Shown here: piece by piece, positions 1 to 11,710 of the stretch
Numbering within the stretch: the first letter of the stretch is position 1
Layout: every line of letters begins with the position of its first letter
NCBI GenBank assembly: GCA_021229015.1
Contig: CM037785.1
Coordinates: 35,017,062 to 35,081,061 of the forward strand
Direction: 5' to 3'
Source: Solen grandis
Taxonomy: Eukaryota > Mollusca > Bivalvia > Adapedonta > Solenidae
DNA: 64,000 nucleotides
Notes under the pieces: generated by a model
Seen by the model: only the letters and a program-made list of their open reading frames with translations
What the model was told of the DNA's origin: nothing
Databases searched by the model: none
Position numbers and translations under genes: made by a program

Positions 1-257
1 CTAGTATAAAACCTGCAGTTCAGTCAAGCGGTATGACAGAACTTTTTGTGTCACCTACTGTAAGCAGAGGTGACACATAGGGATCACTTTTCTGTAGTCT
101 TCCCGTTCATCAATTCGTCTGTCTGTCTATCCGTCACTCTTTTTTCCGTCATGCTTCTGCAGGTGACACATGTGTTCCAAAGAACACTATTGGGCCAAAA
201 TTAAAAATGTTTGTTTTGTAGTGTTCCGATTGACCAATTAAAATGGCCCCTACTCAA
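1..257. other. Non-coding, no recognisable gene
   Basis: There is no credible ORF. The motif GTGACACAT occurs twice (near 70 and 162) on either side of a Tc-rich stretch containing CTGTCTGTCTATCCGTC, which suggests a short repeat fragment of the kind common in the rest of the window. Nothing further can be said. Confidence 0.4.
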
Positions 258-1371
258 ATTTTTAGCTCACCTGAGCACCATGTGTATTTTTCTAATAATT
301 TAAATGTTGATAATGAAACATTCTTTAACAATCAAATCACTGTGTGCAGTACCATCATATGTATTCAAAACTCTCTGTCAAATCAATCATCAAGGGATGT
401 ATTCTAAGTCGCGGTCATAGATGATATTTATAAATTGTATTAACTTGAGGATTGACATTCTTTTCAGTGTGTTTTTATTCCTTGTTGGCTATTATGCAAG
501 GTTTTCATGCACATGATTTCTATTCATGCAGGATCTTGGCCGGGGTATGAAGTTGGAAGTGGGGGTGGGAGGGGCATAAAATAGTTTCATGTCTATCCTT
601 AATGGGAGTATTTTTAGTCCCCTAACAGTTTTTACACCTTAGGGGACTATAGATTTGCCCCCTTTGTCTGTCTGTCTGGAAATCTGGATCCCACAATAAC
701 TTAAAAACCATTTAAAATAATATTTTGAAAATTGGTATATGAATAGATAGCGGAATGGAGATTCTGCACGTCACTTTGTTTTGTTTTCTCGGACCAAAAT
801 TCTGGTTGCTATGGAACGGAAAAATTATGCACCTCATCGGTAGGGGACTCATGTGTTGCGTGCAGCACCAGTTACTTGTTTAAAAGTTAAAGTTTGTCTC
901 ATCACCCTCTCTATGCCTGAAACTCATATTTTGACCAACATACAAAAAAGTCACTCAGTTTGTTATTCCAAAGAAAACTGGAAAAAATAGTAATCTTTCT
1001 GTTAACAAAAAATCTCTTGACAATCTGAGTGAAATATCTTTACTTTCTTATTAATTCTTAGTTATTGTACACTTATATTCTATTACCAGATAAAAATAAA
1101 TACATGAATTTACATTGTATTCTTGTTTTAATTTCATTTTCTCTGTCCATGTTGTACTTCTGTAAGGACACTACTTTGAAAATTACTTGAACATTTAAGA
1201 ATACATTCCAGCCTAGCCTTGAAACATATATTGATGCTTTTCTTCTGTCATAACCCATTAGTTGATCGAATTGAATTGTGGCATTTTTAGACAATATAAA
1301 AAATGCAACATATAATATGTTGCTCATTTATAATCAGGTGAGCGATCCAGGGCCATCATGGCCCTCTTGTT
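258..1371. repeat. Interspersed element bounded by AGCTCACCTGAGC ... GGTGAGC..GGCC ends
   Basis: The left edge (about 264) reads AGCTCACCTGAGCACC and the right edge (about 1335-1371) reads CAGGTGAGCGATCCAGG followed by GGCCATCATGGCC and CTCTTGTTT. The same two ends bound a clearer element at 9318-10218. The interior here is not similar to that copy and contains an independent repeat (615-882), so this may be a nested or composite insertion, or two unrelated fragments that happen to lie in order. The small antisense ORF inside has no recognisable content. Confidence 0.4.
615..882 (+). repeat. Interspersed repeat family C, copy 1
   Basis: The copy begins TAGTCCCCTAACAG and ends GTAGGGGACTCATGTGTTGC..CAGTTACTTGTTT. 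It shares a long interior (TCTGTCTGGAAATCTGGAT; ATTGGTATATGAATAGAT; GGAGATTCTGCACGTCACTTT) with 2160-2417 and 11948-12182. Inverted TAGTCCCCTACCGG-like motifs lie near both ends, which suggests a non-autonomous DNA element. No coding capacity is visible. Confidence 0.7.
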
Positions 1372-2159
1372 TAATGATGGCCTTGTTTTAAAATCTTATT
1401 GAGATTGGCAATACAGTCCTATATTTAAGGAAGGTTTGGCTAATGTCATTGTTTTGTTGATAATCAAGATGCAGTGGTTCTATACCACTGTTATGTAGTA
1501 TCCTGGGATATACTAAAGAAATTTGGAAAATCTTATGATTCAAATTTGTCAGATACAAATTTCATGGGTGAAGTAATCATGACTTGCGGTGTGTACTGAT
1601 TTCAGTACACAGGATGGAGATAGGGCAGACCTTGTCATATGATACCTGAACCTTGTGTTAGATACTGATGCAGATTATGGTGATAATTGCAGAAAAAATG
1701 CATCAGTTTTGATATAAATAAACTGATAAACCTTGGGTCCCTGTCTGGTCAATCAGATTTTTCAGGAGGGTGAAAGCAAACTAGGCTAAGTGATTATACA
1801 TACATTATGCACTTAGCCTAGTTTTGCTGTCAACCCGTGATTTGAGTTCATGATCATATTACCACTGACTTGCTGTATTCAGGTACCTCTCAGGGGTCTC
1901 CCTCCCCCGTCACTGTATGACTAATGTCATAGCAACACCTGCAATAGCTGATTAAGCAGTTTCATAATTATTTCAATGTCTGTCAGTTCTTATAACTAGA
2001 AAAGGGCTTGAATTCTAGTACATGTATAAGGACTAAATGAGGTGTTATATGAAGAAATAGATCATGACAGATGATAATGATAATGGTAAAGGGGCCTTAA
2101 CATCATATTTTTGATAGGAAAAACACCATTTTCTTAAGTTAGGGGAAGGCAAAACCCTG
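1372..2159. other. Intergenic, nothing recognised
   Basis: No ORF, RNA gene or repeat could be supported. A short inverted pair (AAACTAGGCTAAGTG near 1780 and CACTTAGCCTAGTTTTG near 1810) forms a local hairpin. Confidence 0.35.
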
Positions 2160-2417
2160 GGGAAAATTACACCAGAGAGGACTATAGGTTAATGCCCTCC
2201 GTTGTTCTGTCCATCGTCCGTCTGTTTGGAAATCTGATTCCCGCTATAACTTAAAAAACGTTTGAGATAATATTATGAAAATTGGTATATGAATATATCG
2301 CAGTATGGAGATTCTGCACGTCACTTTTTTTTCTTTTTCTCAGACAAAATTCTTTTTGCTAAAGTAACAGAAAAATTAGGCACCTCAACAGATGTGTGCA
2401 ACACTAGTTACTTGTTT
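2160..2417 (+). repeat. Interspersed repeat family C, copy 2
   Basis: Same family as 615-882: it contains GAGGACTATAGG, GTCTGTTTGGAAATCTGATTC, TTGGTATATGAATATAT and ATTCTGCACGTCACTTTTTT, and ends GCAACACTAGTTACTTGTTTTAC. The 5' end is less well preserved than in the other copies. Confidence 0.65.
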
Positions 2418-3329
2418 TACAAGTTTAACCAGTTTACTCAGTCTTGACATGTTGCAATTGGTATACCTTGTCCCGTCTTTGTTTCTTTTGAAATGAATCC
2501 AGTAATTACTGCTCAGTGCTCAGGTATTCATTAGATTATGTGCATATTTCTTTACACACATTGTTTCTTTACAAAGGAGGCTTAAAGTATATACATAACA
2601 CATTATAAGTTGTCGAAATTAGTTCAAGGCCGGTAAATGCCTTCAGTATTTTAGTGGTTGGGTAGCAGCATATTGTTATGTGTTTCTTTACACTATTCAT
2701 AATTAACAGCTCAATGAGCTGTATATTTATATATTTATGTAATCTACATGTTCACTTATACATTCATAGTACAAAACTATATACATGTATATATTTTGGT
2801 TGAATTCAAAACTTGAGATAACTGGCTCTCACATAGTCACAATTATGAGCCTGGGCACATCTGAAGTGGCCAGAACAAGATAAATGTATAAAATGATAAT
2901 AATAATAATAAAAAGCTTTCATTATTTGATTATGTATCCCACCTTATTTTCATGTTTTCCTGTGACATGCCACTGTGCCTATATTTGTGAAATGGATTGG
3001 CCCTGTATTTCTGTCTGTCAAATTCCAGCCTGATGGGAAAGGTCTTCTGTCAAGAGCTCCATTTATGCCAGAAGCCCTGACCCATGGGTATAACATTGAT
3101 AGACATCATCTTGATTTCTTTCAGTCAGCTTTGGCTCTGCTATGGTCTGACATGGTATTGAATTACATAAATAAGTAATGGAAAGTTAATGTATGCATAA
3201 ACATGTGTCAAGAGCACGTTTATGAACCCCAAAATTTGAAAACAGTAGAGTGTAGCTCCAGTAAATGGACATGGTGTTTCATCATCAAATATTACAGTCC
3301 CCAGTTGACAGTCTGTCTCTGTATTTCAG
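2418..3329. other. Upstream of DyP exon; first coding exon not located
   Basis: The exon starting at 3330 follows a good polypyrimidine tract and AG and is in phase 0, so a start-containing exon must lie upstream. An open stretch at 2975-3178 is present, but no GT donor in it leaves phase 0, and the encoded peptide resembles nothing I know. I therefore do not assign it. A promoter could not be identified. Confidence 0.4.
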
Positions 3330-6300
3330 CTTCAGTCAAGGAGCTTCAGTTCCAGTGCTCCTGGGCTCAGAAAAGCCGCTGCACCTCTGCTGGTGGGAAC
3401 CCTCGCTGCGGGTGTGGGTGGATACGGGGTCTACAAATATGTCACCAAGGAGACACTGCAGGAAATCGCTGATATTGCCACTAGCGGGATCCCAACTGTG
3501 TCTGCTGCAGGATCCCCAACAAGCCAGCCTTCAGTATGTTGGTTTAAAACAAGTCTGTACATGATTTGTGGAAAATTATACTTGGATGTTTCATTTGATG
3601 GACTCTTTATCTTTCTTTATCTAAAGAAGATGCAACTCAGCTTGATTCATTAACCCTCTTTAGTAATTATTTAGAACAAGCTGTGTCATTAGTGGTGTTG
3701 GTTTAGGCATGATGTTATTATGCCGGGAGTCCCTGATTTGTGACTTGTCATGATATCGGGGAGTTCTCAGAGTCTTAACATCACTGACATAAACCTGAAC
3801 AGTGTCAGCTGAGATAGAAAACTACCATTATTTTTAAAAAGATTGAAGTATGTTCAGTAACAGTTCTTTGAGTATACATTAATATTTTTTTTCATTAAGC
3901 TGAACTCTTTGAGAATTCACATACTATAATCCCATTAATTTTTGCTGACAATAAATTTCATGAAGTCTTAAATTATGGCAGTATTATTGGTACATAAATA
4001 TGTGGACATTTGTTCTAGAAAATGTGAGTTCCTTACTGAATGACTTCATTTTGTTGATAATACAATCCACAGATCCACAAAATAATGTTTTTTCAATGGA
4101 CGATAATGATTTTATAATATATTTAATGTGCTGTAGAATGGGGAGCCAGCAAACAATCTTGAATATTTTTTCATTAGACTGCCATTTGAAAATATGTTCA
4201 CAGGTGTTCTCCCCAGGGAAGAACCACGCCCTGTACCTGTGGATTGAGCTTGACCCTCAGGCCAGTGCCAAGGAAGTAGCCAAGGCTGCTGCCAAGATTC
4301 AGAAGTTGGTGGACCAGGTCACAGATCCAAGCATGAAAGATGAAGATGATGAGATTCTGGCTGGAGTTGGCTTCGGTCCAACTTTCTTGAAACAGGTAAG
4401 CAGGACAGGGCTGTTTTGAGGGGGATGGAGGTTTGTAGTCCACCTCAGGATCAGGAGGTTGTAGATTCGATCCTTGACTGTGACTTACCAAAGTCATTAA
4501 AAATGGTACTAGTACTGCTTCCGGCTTCGAGCTCAACATATATTCAGGGTAGTTTAAGGACTGGTCGACTTGGTGGCAGGATAATGTGATTGGGTGTGGT
4601 ATCATGCAACATGTTTGCAGCATGAGTGTGCAGCACTTTTTTGTCTCAAGTAGACATTATCTCCAAATGACTGAAATACTGTTCATAGGAAGTTAATACA
4701 AACAATAGTGTTACAGAAATACAAAGCTTTATGCGTAAATGTTTATTGGAAGTCATATGTCATGTTCTTGATTGTATATATATGCATGTACACAATCAGG
4801 AGGGCCAGTACTAGTTTTTACAAGTTTTGTACACTAGCAAGACAGGGTGAACACACTTTAGTTTAACATGTCATAAGCATTTGAATAGTGAAAAAGAAAC
4901 TTGTTGCTGATATAGGTTAATGTGTTTTCAAAGGAATTAAGAGAAGTAGAATAGGTTTCTGTGTTAATGTCTTTACAGTGAAGGTTGTCAAGTATTTTTT
5001 CATTGAGACAAAATTTTCTCGATATTACTGGTAGTCCTAGAGGTTACAGTGAAGAGAGCTTACATGCCAGCTCAACTTGTTGATGCTTGTTTGTTGATGG
5101 CATGTGTTTGCACATTATGCTGACTTGTATATTACAGGTGGGGATGAAACCCATGCAGGACTACACATATGCACATAGACGGGGAAATCTCGGGGAAATG
5201 CCAAGTTCCAGTAGGTTCTTCTTTCTTATTTATGAAGATGTTAGAAAGACATGATGTCATCCTAATGCACCTGCCATTTGAAGAATTGTGAATACCCCTG
5301 TCTATTTGTGAATGCATCCGCCTTGGATTTTGTTTCTGATCTTATCTTTTGAAGGACTCAATGGGTGTAATTTATATTTGGCATCAAAGTTTATAATATC
5401 AAAATAAAGTTCATTTTTGGTTCATTTTCACTGAGAATTGACAGAGTCTGCCCTTTTCTGAATATTTCAAGATCAAATATCAGTTTTCACTCATAACCTT
5501 TAATTCATAATTTATATTTGCCTTGTAAGTGTATCATGTAAGAAAGGGCAGGACAAGTTTGATTGAGGATATAATCCAAGACATCTTGATGGAGTTACAG
5601 CCCTTTTTAACTATAACCTGCCCTATGGAAATACTATCTTTTTGCAGCCTCTTGAAGTACAGTCTGCAAGTGTACAACTTATTGCTAATTACTACATATA
5701 TACATGCATACTGTTTGCTTTTAATATGCATATGTGTTAAAAAAAAGTTGTGAAAGCAACAGTTGTACTATGACTATTGTTATCTGTTAACCCTTTCCCT
5801 CATAGAGGACACCATGAAAAGACCTATGCGAACAGCATAAAACCAGATCAGCCTGCGAGTAACTCGCAGGCTGATCAGGTTTTATGCTGTTCGCTGCTCC
5901 TCAGTGGTCTGGAAATGAGGATTTTGTAGTTAAATTTGGTAAGGTTTAACTGTGGTTTTCTGCAGATCAGGCTTTATGTGGTACCTATTGAGTGCGTCAA
6001 AATGAGTCTATATGAGGGAAAGGGTTAAATTCAACATAAATAGTTTGGTAAATGTTACTGTGTACTAATTTGTGTTCAATATAATACCGGTAATGCCATT
6101 TGCTAGGTGTACACTGCACGTCTTTCATATTTCCAGTTTTTCATCATTTTTACAGTCAAAATTATCAGTCTGATAAGTCATGTGGTGGGACATACTATTG
6201 ACAAATTTTTGTTTTCCTATGCACCGGTACTCCTTATAAAAGATAACATAATTCTTCTCTTATGAGACCAATTTGCAGATTTTAATATCATGGGGCACAG

Positions 6301-9300
6301 ATGGTCAAGTCATGGACCTCTAGCATAATTGCTAAAAAAAGTTGATCACTTGGAAAATGAGGTCTCCAGGTGGTCAGCGAGTTTGCTTGTATAGTCTGTA
6401 TATGAATTTTGTATCTGAAATTTAGATTTGTTGATGCTAAAGGTAACCAAGCAATCTAAATTGTTATGATATGGCTTATGGTACTCTGGTGAGCATTCCA
6501 GGGCCACCATGGCCCTTTTGTTATAAAAATAATCACTGAATAATGGTAGGTCCTAGCTCTCAGGTAAACACTTGACAAGGCTTATTTCTTAGGTCTCTGG
6601 ATCATTGATTAAACTAAATGATAAAATATTTATCTGTGATGATTTCAGGTGGGGATGTGTTTGTCCACGCTAAATGTAATACTCCCAGCAAACTCTTTGA
6701 GCTGGCCCAACTCTTCCTGAAGAATCTCCCAGCAGGCAGTGTAAAGAACTTCGAGGACATCTACAGTTTCGTCTTCCAGAACGGCCGAGACTTGTCTGGA
6801 TTTATTGATGGTATATAGCTAGTAAAGACATATAATCAAGTTTTTTAAATCAAACACATTATTTTCAGAACTTGGAATTTTTATCCTGTTAGATCAGGTA
6901 TGTCTTCTTGTTACAGACCCAAACATATGGAACATACATTTTGTTGATTTATTTTCTCTATCAGGTGGTTACAGAAAACAGAGTTTTTACAGGTTGAAAT
7001 ATGTACTGGTATGTTTTCAGACCATGAGTGAAAGAAAACATGATCTAAGAGGAAAAGTGGAGAAATGCTCATTTCATGTTTTTTTCTTGTGAGGGGGGTT
7101 GTGTGTGTGTATTTGTATATTTTGGGAAAGAGTATTATCTCCTTTATATTAGATAAAATTATCCCTTTTGTTTTGTTTTGATTTTTTCCTTTGTGTATTT
7201 GTCCGACCTTTTACCAAAAAGCATGAAGTTAATACAGTACTTCTTTGATGAGAGACCGACTGAGATTTCTGCTACAAGCTCTTCATTTGTTATATGTTTG
7301 ATATTATAGCTTTATTTAAGTAGTCCGTCCCCGGTGGCCGAGTGGTTAGAGCGTCCGCCTCGGGAGTGGGAGTCGTGGGTTTGATACCCGGCCGCAACAT
7401 ACCAAAGTCATAAAAAATGGTAATGTTATAGCTCCCTTGCTTGGCGCTCAGCATATAAGGGTAGTTGCAGGACTGGCTGGCCTGGTTTAAGGATGATGTG
7501 ACTGGGTGTGGTATCATGTCACATGTGTATGGCGTGATACTGCAGTGTGGCAGCACTCTGTCTCAAGTAGACATTGTCTCCAAATGACTGAAATACTGTC
7601 AGTTGGATGTTAAACCCAACAAACAAACATAATGTGGGTAGCATGTGGGTATGAAAGTGAAAATGAATTATAGAAAAAACAGCAATATGGCAGAAACACT
7701 GTATTTTTAGGCACTGAGAATGCTGCTGACGATGAAAGTCGCCAAGAAATTGCTGTTGAGAAACAGACTGGTGGAAGTTATGTGGTAGGTTAATTTTCTG
7801 TACCTGAATCATGCACGTGTTTCATCTAACTGTTAAGCATGGTAGCATCATTTCACCTAAGGCTAAGCATTCATTTCAGACCATGTTATACGAGGTGGTA
7901 TTCATTATTTTTAATATCTTTAGCGTAACTTTCTCATAATAAATAGAAGTGATGCTTCCTTTTAAGATTTGTATGGCATGAATCAATGATGTATTTGCAA
8001 GCTTTTCTATATTTTCAGTTTCCTAAAATGATTTGAATTATACTTTTATTTGAGGATGTTTTTTGGTGCAGACTTATAGTGAATGGGTATTTGTGTTTCA
8101 GATTACTCAGAAGTGGATACACAACTTTGATACCATTAATGGAACAAAAGGTAAATGTTGTCAGAGTTAGAGCATGTCCTGGAGACTTGCCCTGTATTTA
8201 TTGAACATTAAAAACGCAATGATCCGACATTTTGCCAGTTGAAAGAAGAGTAGTTGAACTTAATGTTGTTATTTCTTTTCATTAGTTGCAAGTTTTCATA
8301 AATCATCTCTACAGCCTGGATGGTTGTGAATGTGGTTATTTCTTTGGTGGGAAACTGGTTTCTTGTATACCTGACAAGGAAAAAGATGTAGGACTCCTCA
8401 TTGAGAAGTGACACATGCTTTCACTAAGTTTTTCAGACACCCAATAGTAACATGATTATTTGGTAATTGGTTGTATTGATCAGCCTGAGAGTTACATGCA
8501 TGCTTAATATGGTTTGCTTCCTCTTAGTACATGTACCTCGGAGATCGGAAGCCTGTTCTGGTAAACAAAACTATTTAGTATCCACAATTTAACCCTTTCC
8601 CTCATAGAGGACACCATGAAAAGACCTATGCGAACAGCATAAAACCAGATCAGCCTGCGAGTAACTCGCAGGCTGATCAGGTTTTATGCTGTTTGCTGCT
8701 CCTCAGTAATCTGGAAATAGGTTTATAATTAAATTTGGTGGTTTAAAGGTTTTTGTGATACCTATTGAGTGCGTCAAAATGAGTCTATATGGAGGAAAGG
8801 GTTAAAGAATATTGGCCTCTCATGAGGTTCAAACTTGAATTTCTCTTGTCATCTCTTCAGTTGTAAGCCTACTAACCTGATGAATGGTAATGGTTTTGTT
8901 ACAGACAAGGTAAAGGAAGGCTGGGTGGGACGTTCCATATCGGACAGTACTGAGATCAGCCGCAAGTCCATCTCCTCCCACGTGGCAAGGATGACCGGAG
9001 GTGAGTGATACAACAGGAATATAGGGACAGCTGGGGCTTGGCATCAAGCTTGAATGGCTCTAGGAATCCTGCTCTTACTTAGACAATGCAAAATTATATG
9101 TCACTTGGCTAACAATTGTTTCTTGAGTTCAAGTGTTTAGCACTAACCTTGGAACTTTTTTTTTGTTGAAATGTCAGAGCTAGTATACATTTTGTCATAA
9201 ATAAACAGGGATTTTATTGTCTACAGTTTCATGTGTCAATATGACCATGAACATACGTATATTTTGATATCCAGAAAGCTCAATCCCGACCAATATGATT

Positions 9301-11097
9301 TTAATGCCATGCTAGCATTTTTAGCTCACCTGAGCACTTGTGCTCGGGTGAGCTTTTGTGATCGCCTTTTGTCCGTCGTGCGTCGTGCGTCGTCCGTCGT
9401 CAACAATTGCTTGTGAACACTCTAGAGGCCACAGTTTTGGCCCAATCTTGATGAAACTTGGTCAGGATGTTTGTCTACATGATATCTCGGATGAGTTCGA
9501 TATTGGGTCATGTGGGGTCAAAAACTAGGTCACTAGGTCAAATCTTAGAAAAACCTTGTGAACACTCTAGAGGCCACAAATTTGGCCCAATCTTCATGAA
9601 ACTTAGGTCAGGATGTTTGTCTACATGATATCTCGGATGAGTTCGAAATTGGGTCATGTGGGGTCAAAAACTAGGTCACTAGGTCAAATCCTTGAAAAAC
9701 CTTGTGAACACTCTAGAGGCCACAGTTTTAGCCCAATCTTCATAAAAAATGGTCAGGGTGTTTGTCTATATGATATCTTGGATGAATTCGAAAATGGGTA
9801 AGGTGGGGTCAAAAACTAGGTCACCAGGTCAAATCTTAGAAAAACCTTGCGAACACTCTACAGGCCACAGTTTTGCTCAATCTTCATGAATATTGGTCAG
9901 GATGTTTGTCTACATGATATCTCAGATGAGTTCGAAATTGGGTCACATGGGGTCAAAAACTAGTTCACCAGGGAAAATCTTAGAAAAACCTTGCGAATCT
10001 GAGGGTTTTCCTACATTTTTGTCCCAGTCTTCATTAAACTTAATATGAATGATGACTGCATGAATTCCCAGTTGAGTGCAAATTCAGGTAGGATCAATAT
10101 GTAGGTCACTTAGTCAAATGTTAGAAAAACACTTTTAGATGCTAGATTTTTTGTCATTACGCCTAACACAGCCATCTTACTCAGGTGAGCGACACAGGGC
10201 CATCTTGGCCCTCTTGTTTAGCATCTGCCAGGAATATATTTTTAATAACATTTTGTGGCATCTGTTGCCTTTTTCCCATGGCTCTGAAATATTTTCAGAA
10301 CCATTTTAGTGCATAGGAATCACTGATCTCTTTAGTACATAGGAATCACTGATCTCTTTTCTACTTGCCCTGAGTGGTTATATGTATTTTGAAATTCTTA
10401 AATATGAGCAGCAGGTAAACAGTTTTCCTGATATATGATATAAAAAGGGATATGATACTAGACCTCTAGAAATTTAGGTAAGAATTATTAAACCTATATT
10501 CCCTCTCTCCGTTGCTGACTTTAACTCTCACTCAGCCCCTCACCGCATGGGTTTGAATCCCAGCAGGGTCACTCGGATTTTCATGTGAGGAAGCCTTCCA
10601 GCTGGCTTGCGACAGGTCGATGGTTCTACCCTTATACCTCCATGCATTCGGAGTCTTCCTCCACCTGTAATTAGCTGGACATCACTATATGATTGAAATA
10701 CTGTCGAAGCGACGGTAAACTCAAATAGTCTAGTCGTATTCCCATTCTTTCTCTAATGACTCAGTCTTCAAGTTAACTCGACACATCTAGTCCAAACTTG
10801 AGTGTAAAGAAAATAAAGATTAATGAAAGCTTAACCCTTGTTTCAGGAAACGGCTTCCAACAAAAGAAACCTTTTGAAATTGTTCGCCAATCGATGCCTT
10901 TTGGTACCTTGAAAGATGGTGCCGGCCTTTTCTTCATCGGATATTCTGCGTCACCTGACAACCTGAACTTCATGTTGGACAACATGGTTGGTGCCGGCGG
11001 CGATCCCCACTGTGATGACATTATGAGGCTGACGAAGAACGTCAAGGGAACATACTGGTACTTCCCTGGCAATGAGCAGCTTTCAAAACTTGCTTGA
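3330..11097 (+). CDS. DyP-type heme peroxidase, eight exons (5' exon missing)
   Basis: Exons: 3330-3533, 4204-4395, 5138-5210, 6649-6810, 7711-7784, 8102-8150, 8905-9000, 10847-11097. All are bounded by AG/GT, and every phase matches, giving 366 residues plus TGA. Exon 1 encodes a Ser/Arg-rich stretch (SRSFSSSAPGLRKAAAPLL) followed by a Gly/Ala/Val hydrophobic segment, typical of a mitochondrial leader with a possible membrane anchor. The rest is a dye-decolorizing peroxidase domain: GFIDGTEN at residues 207-214 (distal Asp at 210), SSHVARM with the expected proximal heme ligand His277, and IVRQSMPFG with distal Arg297, followed by the FGT..GAGLFFIGY core. The usual Pro after GTEN is Ala, and Ser299 stands where some bacterial B-type enzymes have Asn. 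Family members use H2O2 to oxidise dyes and other substrates; the substrate here is unknown. Introns hold two hairpin MITEs, two SINEs and a 900-bp repeat. The start codon and leader onset are unresolved. Confidence 0.9.
4419..4712 (+). repeat. tRNA-derived SINE A, copy 1 (degraded head)
   Basis: The body matches the clearer copy at 7325-7630: ACCAAAGTCAT.AAAAATGGTA, GCTC.ACATAT..GGGTAGTT, GTGTGGTATCATG, GTCTCAAGTAGACATT.TCTCCAAATGACTGAAATACTG. The B-box-like motif AGATTCGATCC is at about 4465. It begins only about 25 bases after the donor of DyP exon 2. Confidence 0.65.
5787..6028 (+). mobile_element. TTAA-flanked hairpin MITE, copy 1 (piggyBac-like)
   Basis: The ends are TTAACCCTTTCCCTCATA and TATGAGGGAAAGGGTTAA, an exact inverted repeat, with TTAA at each edge as expected for a piggyBac-type target duplication. 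Inside, 5829-5893 forms a hairpin with 31-base arms (CGAACAGCATAAAACC.. / ..GGTTTTATGCTGTTCG), one mismatch and a 3-base loop. There is no ORF, so the element is non-autonomous. It lies in a DyP intron. Confidence 0.85.
6486..6521 (+). repeat. Solo end of GGCC-terminal repeat family
   Basis: GGTGAGCATTCCAGG followed by GCCACCATGGCCC and TTTTGTT matches the right end of 9318-10218. No matching left end was found close by. Confidence 0.5.
7325..7630 (+). repeat. tRNA-derived SINE A, copy 2
   Basis: The head looks like a tRNA: CCCCGGTGGCCGAGTGGTTA (A box region) and GTGGGTTTGATACCCGG (B box region). The body ends TGACTGAAATACTGTCAGTT and GGATGTTAAACCCAACAAAC. Internal A and B boxes would serve as a Pol III promoter. 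It sits in the DyP intron just before the exon at 7711. Similar to 4419-4712 and 12244-12640. Confidence 0.8.
8589..8805 (+). mobile_element. TTAA-flanked hairpin MITE, copy 2
   Basis: Same element as 5787-6028 and in the same orientation, with the central hairpin at about 8631-8695. An internal deletion between the hairpin and the right end shortens it to 217 bases. The right terminal repeat carries a substitution (GGAGGAAAGGGTTAA). It lies in a DyP intron. Confidence 0.8.
9318..10218 (+). repeat. Approximately 900-bp element with four 145-bp internal units
   Basis: The left end is TTTTTAGCTCACCTGAGCAC, forming a hairpin with GTGCTCGGGTGAGC; a TCCGTCGTGCGTCGTGCGTCG tract follows. Units starting GTGAACACTCTAGAGGCCAC recur at 9413, 9558, 9704 and 9849, with a fifth diverged start near 9993 (about 145 bases apart). 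The right end is CAGGTGAGCGACACAGGGCC then ATCTTGGCCCTCTTGTT. There is no coding potential. It lies in the last DyP intron. A noisy antisense copy is seen near 48190-48360. Confidence 0.75.
10515..10728 (+). repeat. tRNA-derived SINE B, copy 1 (5' part missing)
   Basis: The B-box-like GGGTTTGAATCCC is at about 10549, followed by TTTTCATGTGAGGAAGCCTTC, CCACCTGTAATTAGCTGGAC, ATATGATTGAAATACTGTCG and AAGCGACGGTAAAC. A fuller reverse copy is at 22928-23172. Confidence 0.7.
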
Positions 11098-11710
11098 ACT
11101 GTAATTTCATTGTAACCACTCAACCAAAAAATCAGATTTTAGACCGATTTGTTTAAGATTGTGAAATTCAGTTATTTTTTGTGGACAAATTTTTGAGAAG
11201 GCAGATTTTGGTCTTAATAAGAAAAAAAAAGTATAATTATAGATTTATTTGAAAGTGTGTATTTCTTGTTTCTTTTGTTAAGGTATACATGTTTTGTCGA
11301 TGTGAGATGTAAATGTTTTTAATAATAGTGGCCAGCATTGACAATTAAGCCGCTTTTTGTGTTTTTTTAAATATGATAGACCATAACAACTAGTTTGATG
11401 TCCTTAGTATATCATTCATAGGTTACAGATTACTACATTTAGTTATTATATGTTAGTAGTTAGGTAGCTTTTGTCTTATCACATTTATGTTTAAAATTAT
11501 CACACAATTTAAAAAACATTATTTAATAGCTAGATGGAGGAACTGAGAAAGTGTTATTATAAAGTGCTTTACAAAGTGTTTATGTTTTTTACAGATTTGT
11601 TTTTACAGACAAATTGTGTTAAAATTTCATAATTGGTCGTTTTTGTATACGCAAATATAACATGCCTTTTTTTCTATCACTTTCGGGATAGAAAATAAAA
11701 GCTATATTCA
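11098..11710 (+). other. 3' UTR of the DyP peroxidase gene
   Basis: AT-rich non-coding sequence runs from the TGA stop to the first canonical AATAAA (11694-11699), which implies a 3' UTR of about 600 bases. The exact cleavage site is inferred, not seen. Confidence 0.55.
11694..11699 (+). promoter_or_regulatory. Polyadenylation signal AATAAA for DyP gene
   Basis: This is the first exact AATAAA after the stop at 11097, followed by a T-rich stretch (TTTGTTTCTTTTTTGTTT) within about 20-40 bases, the usual downstream element. Confidence 0.55.

Noticed and set aside
2975..3178. Open stretch upstream of the DyP gene as its first exon
   Set aside because: No donor in it gives phase 0 to join the exon at 3330, and the peptide is neither leader-like nor DyP-like.
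4198..4623. 141-codon antisense ORF
   Set aside because: It overlaps DyP exon 2 and a SINE on the other strand; it has no domain of its own.
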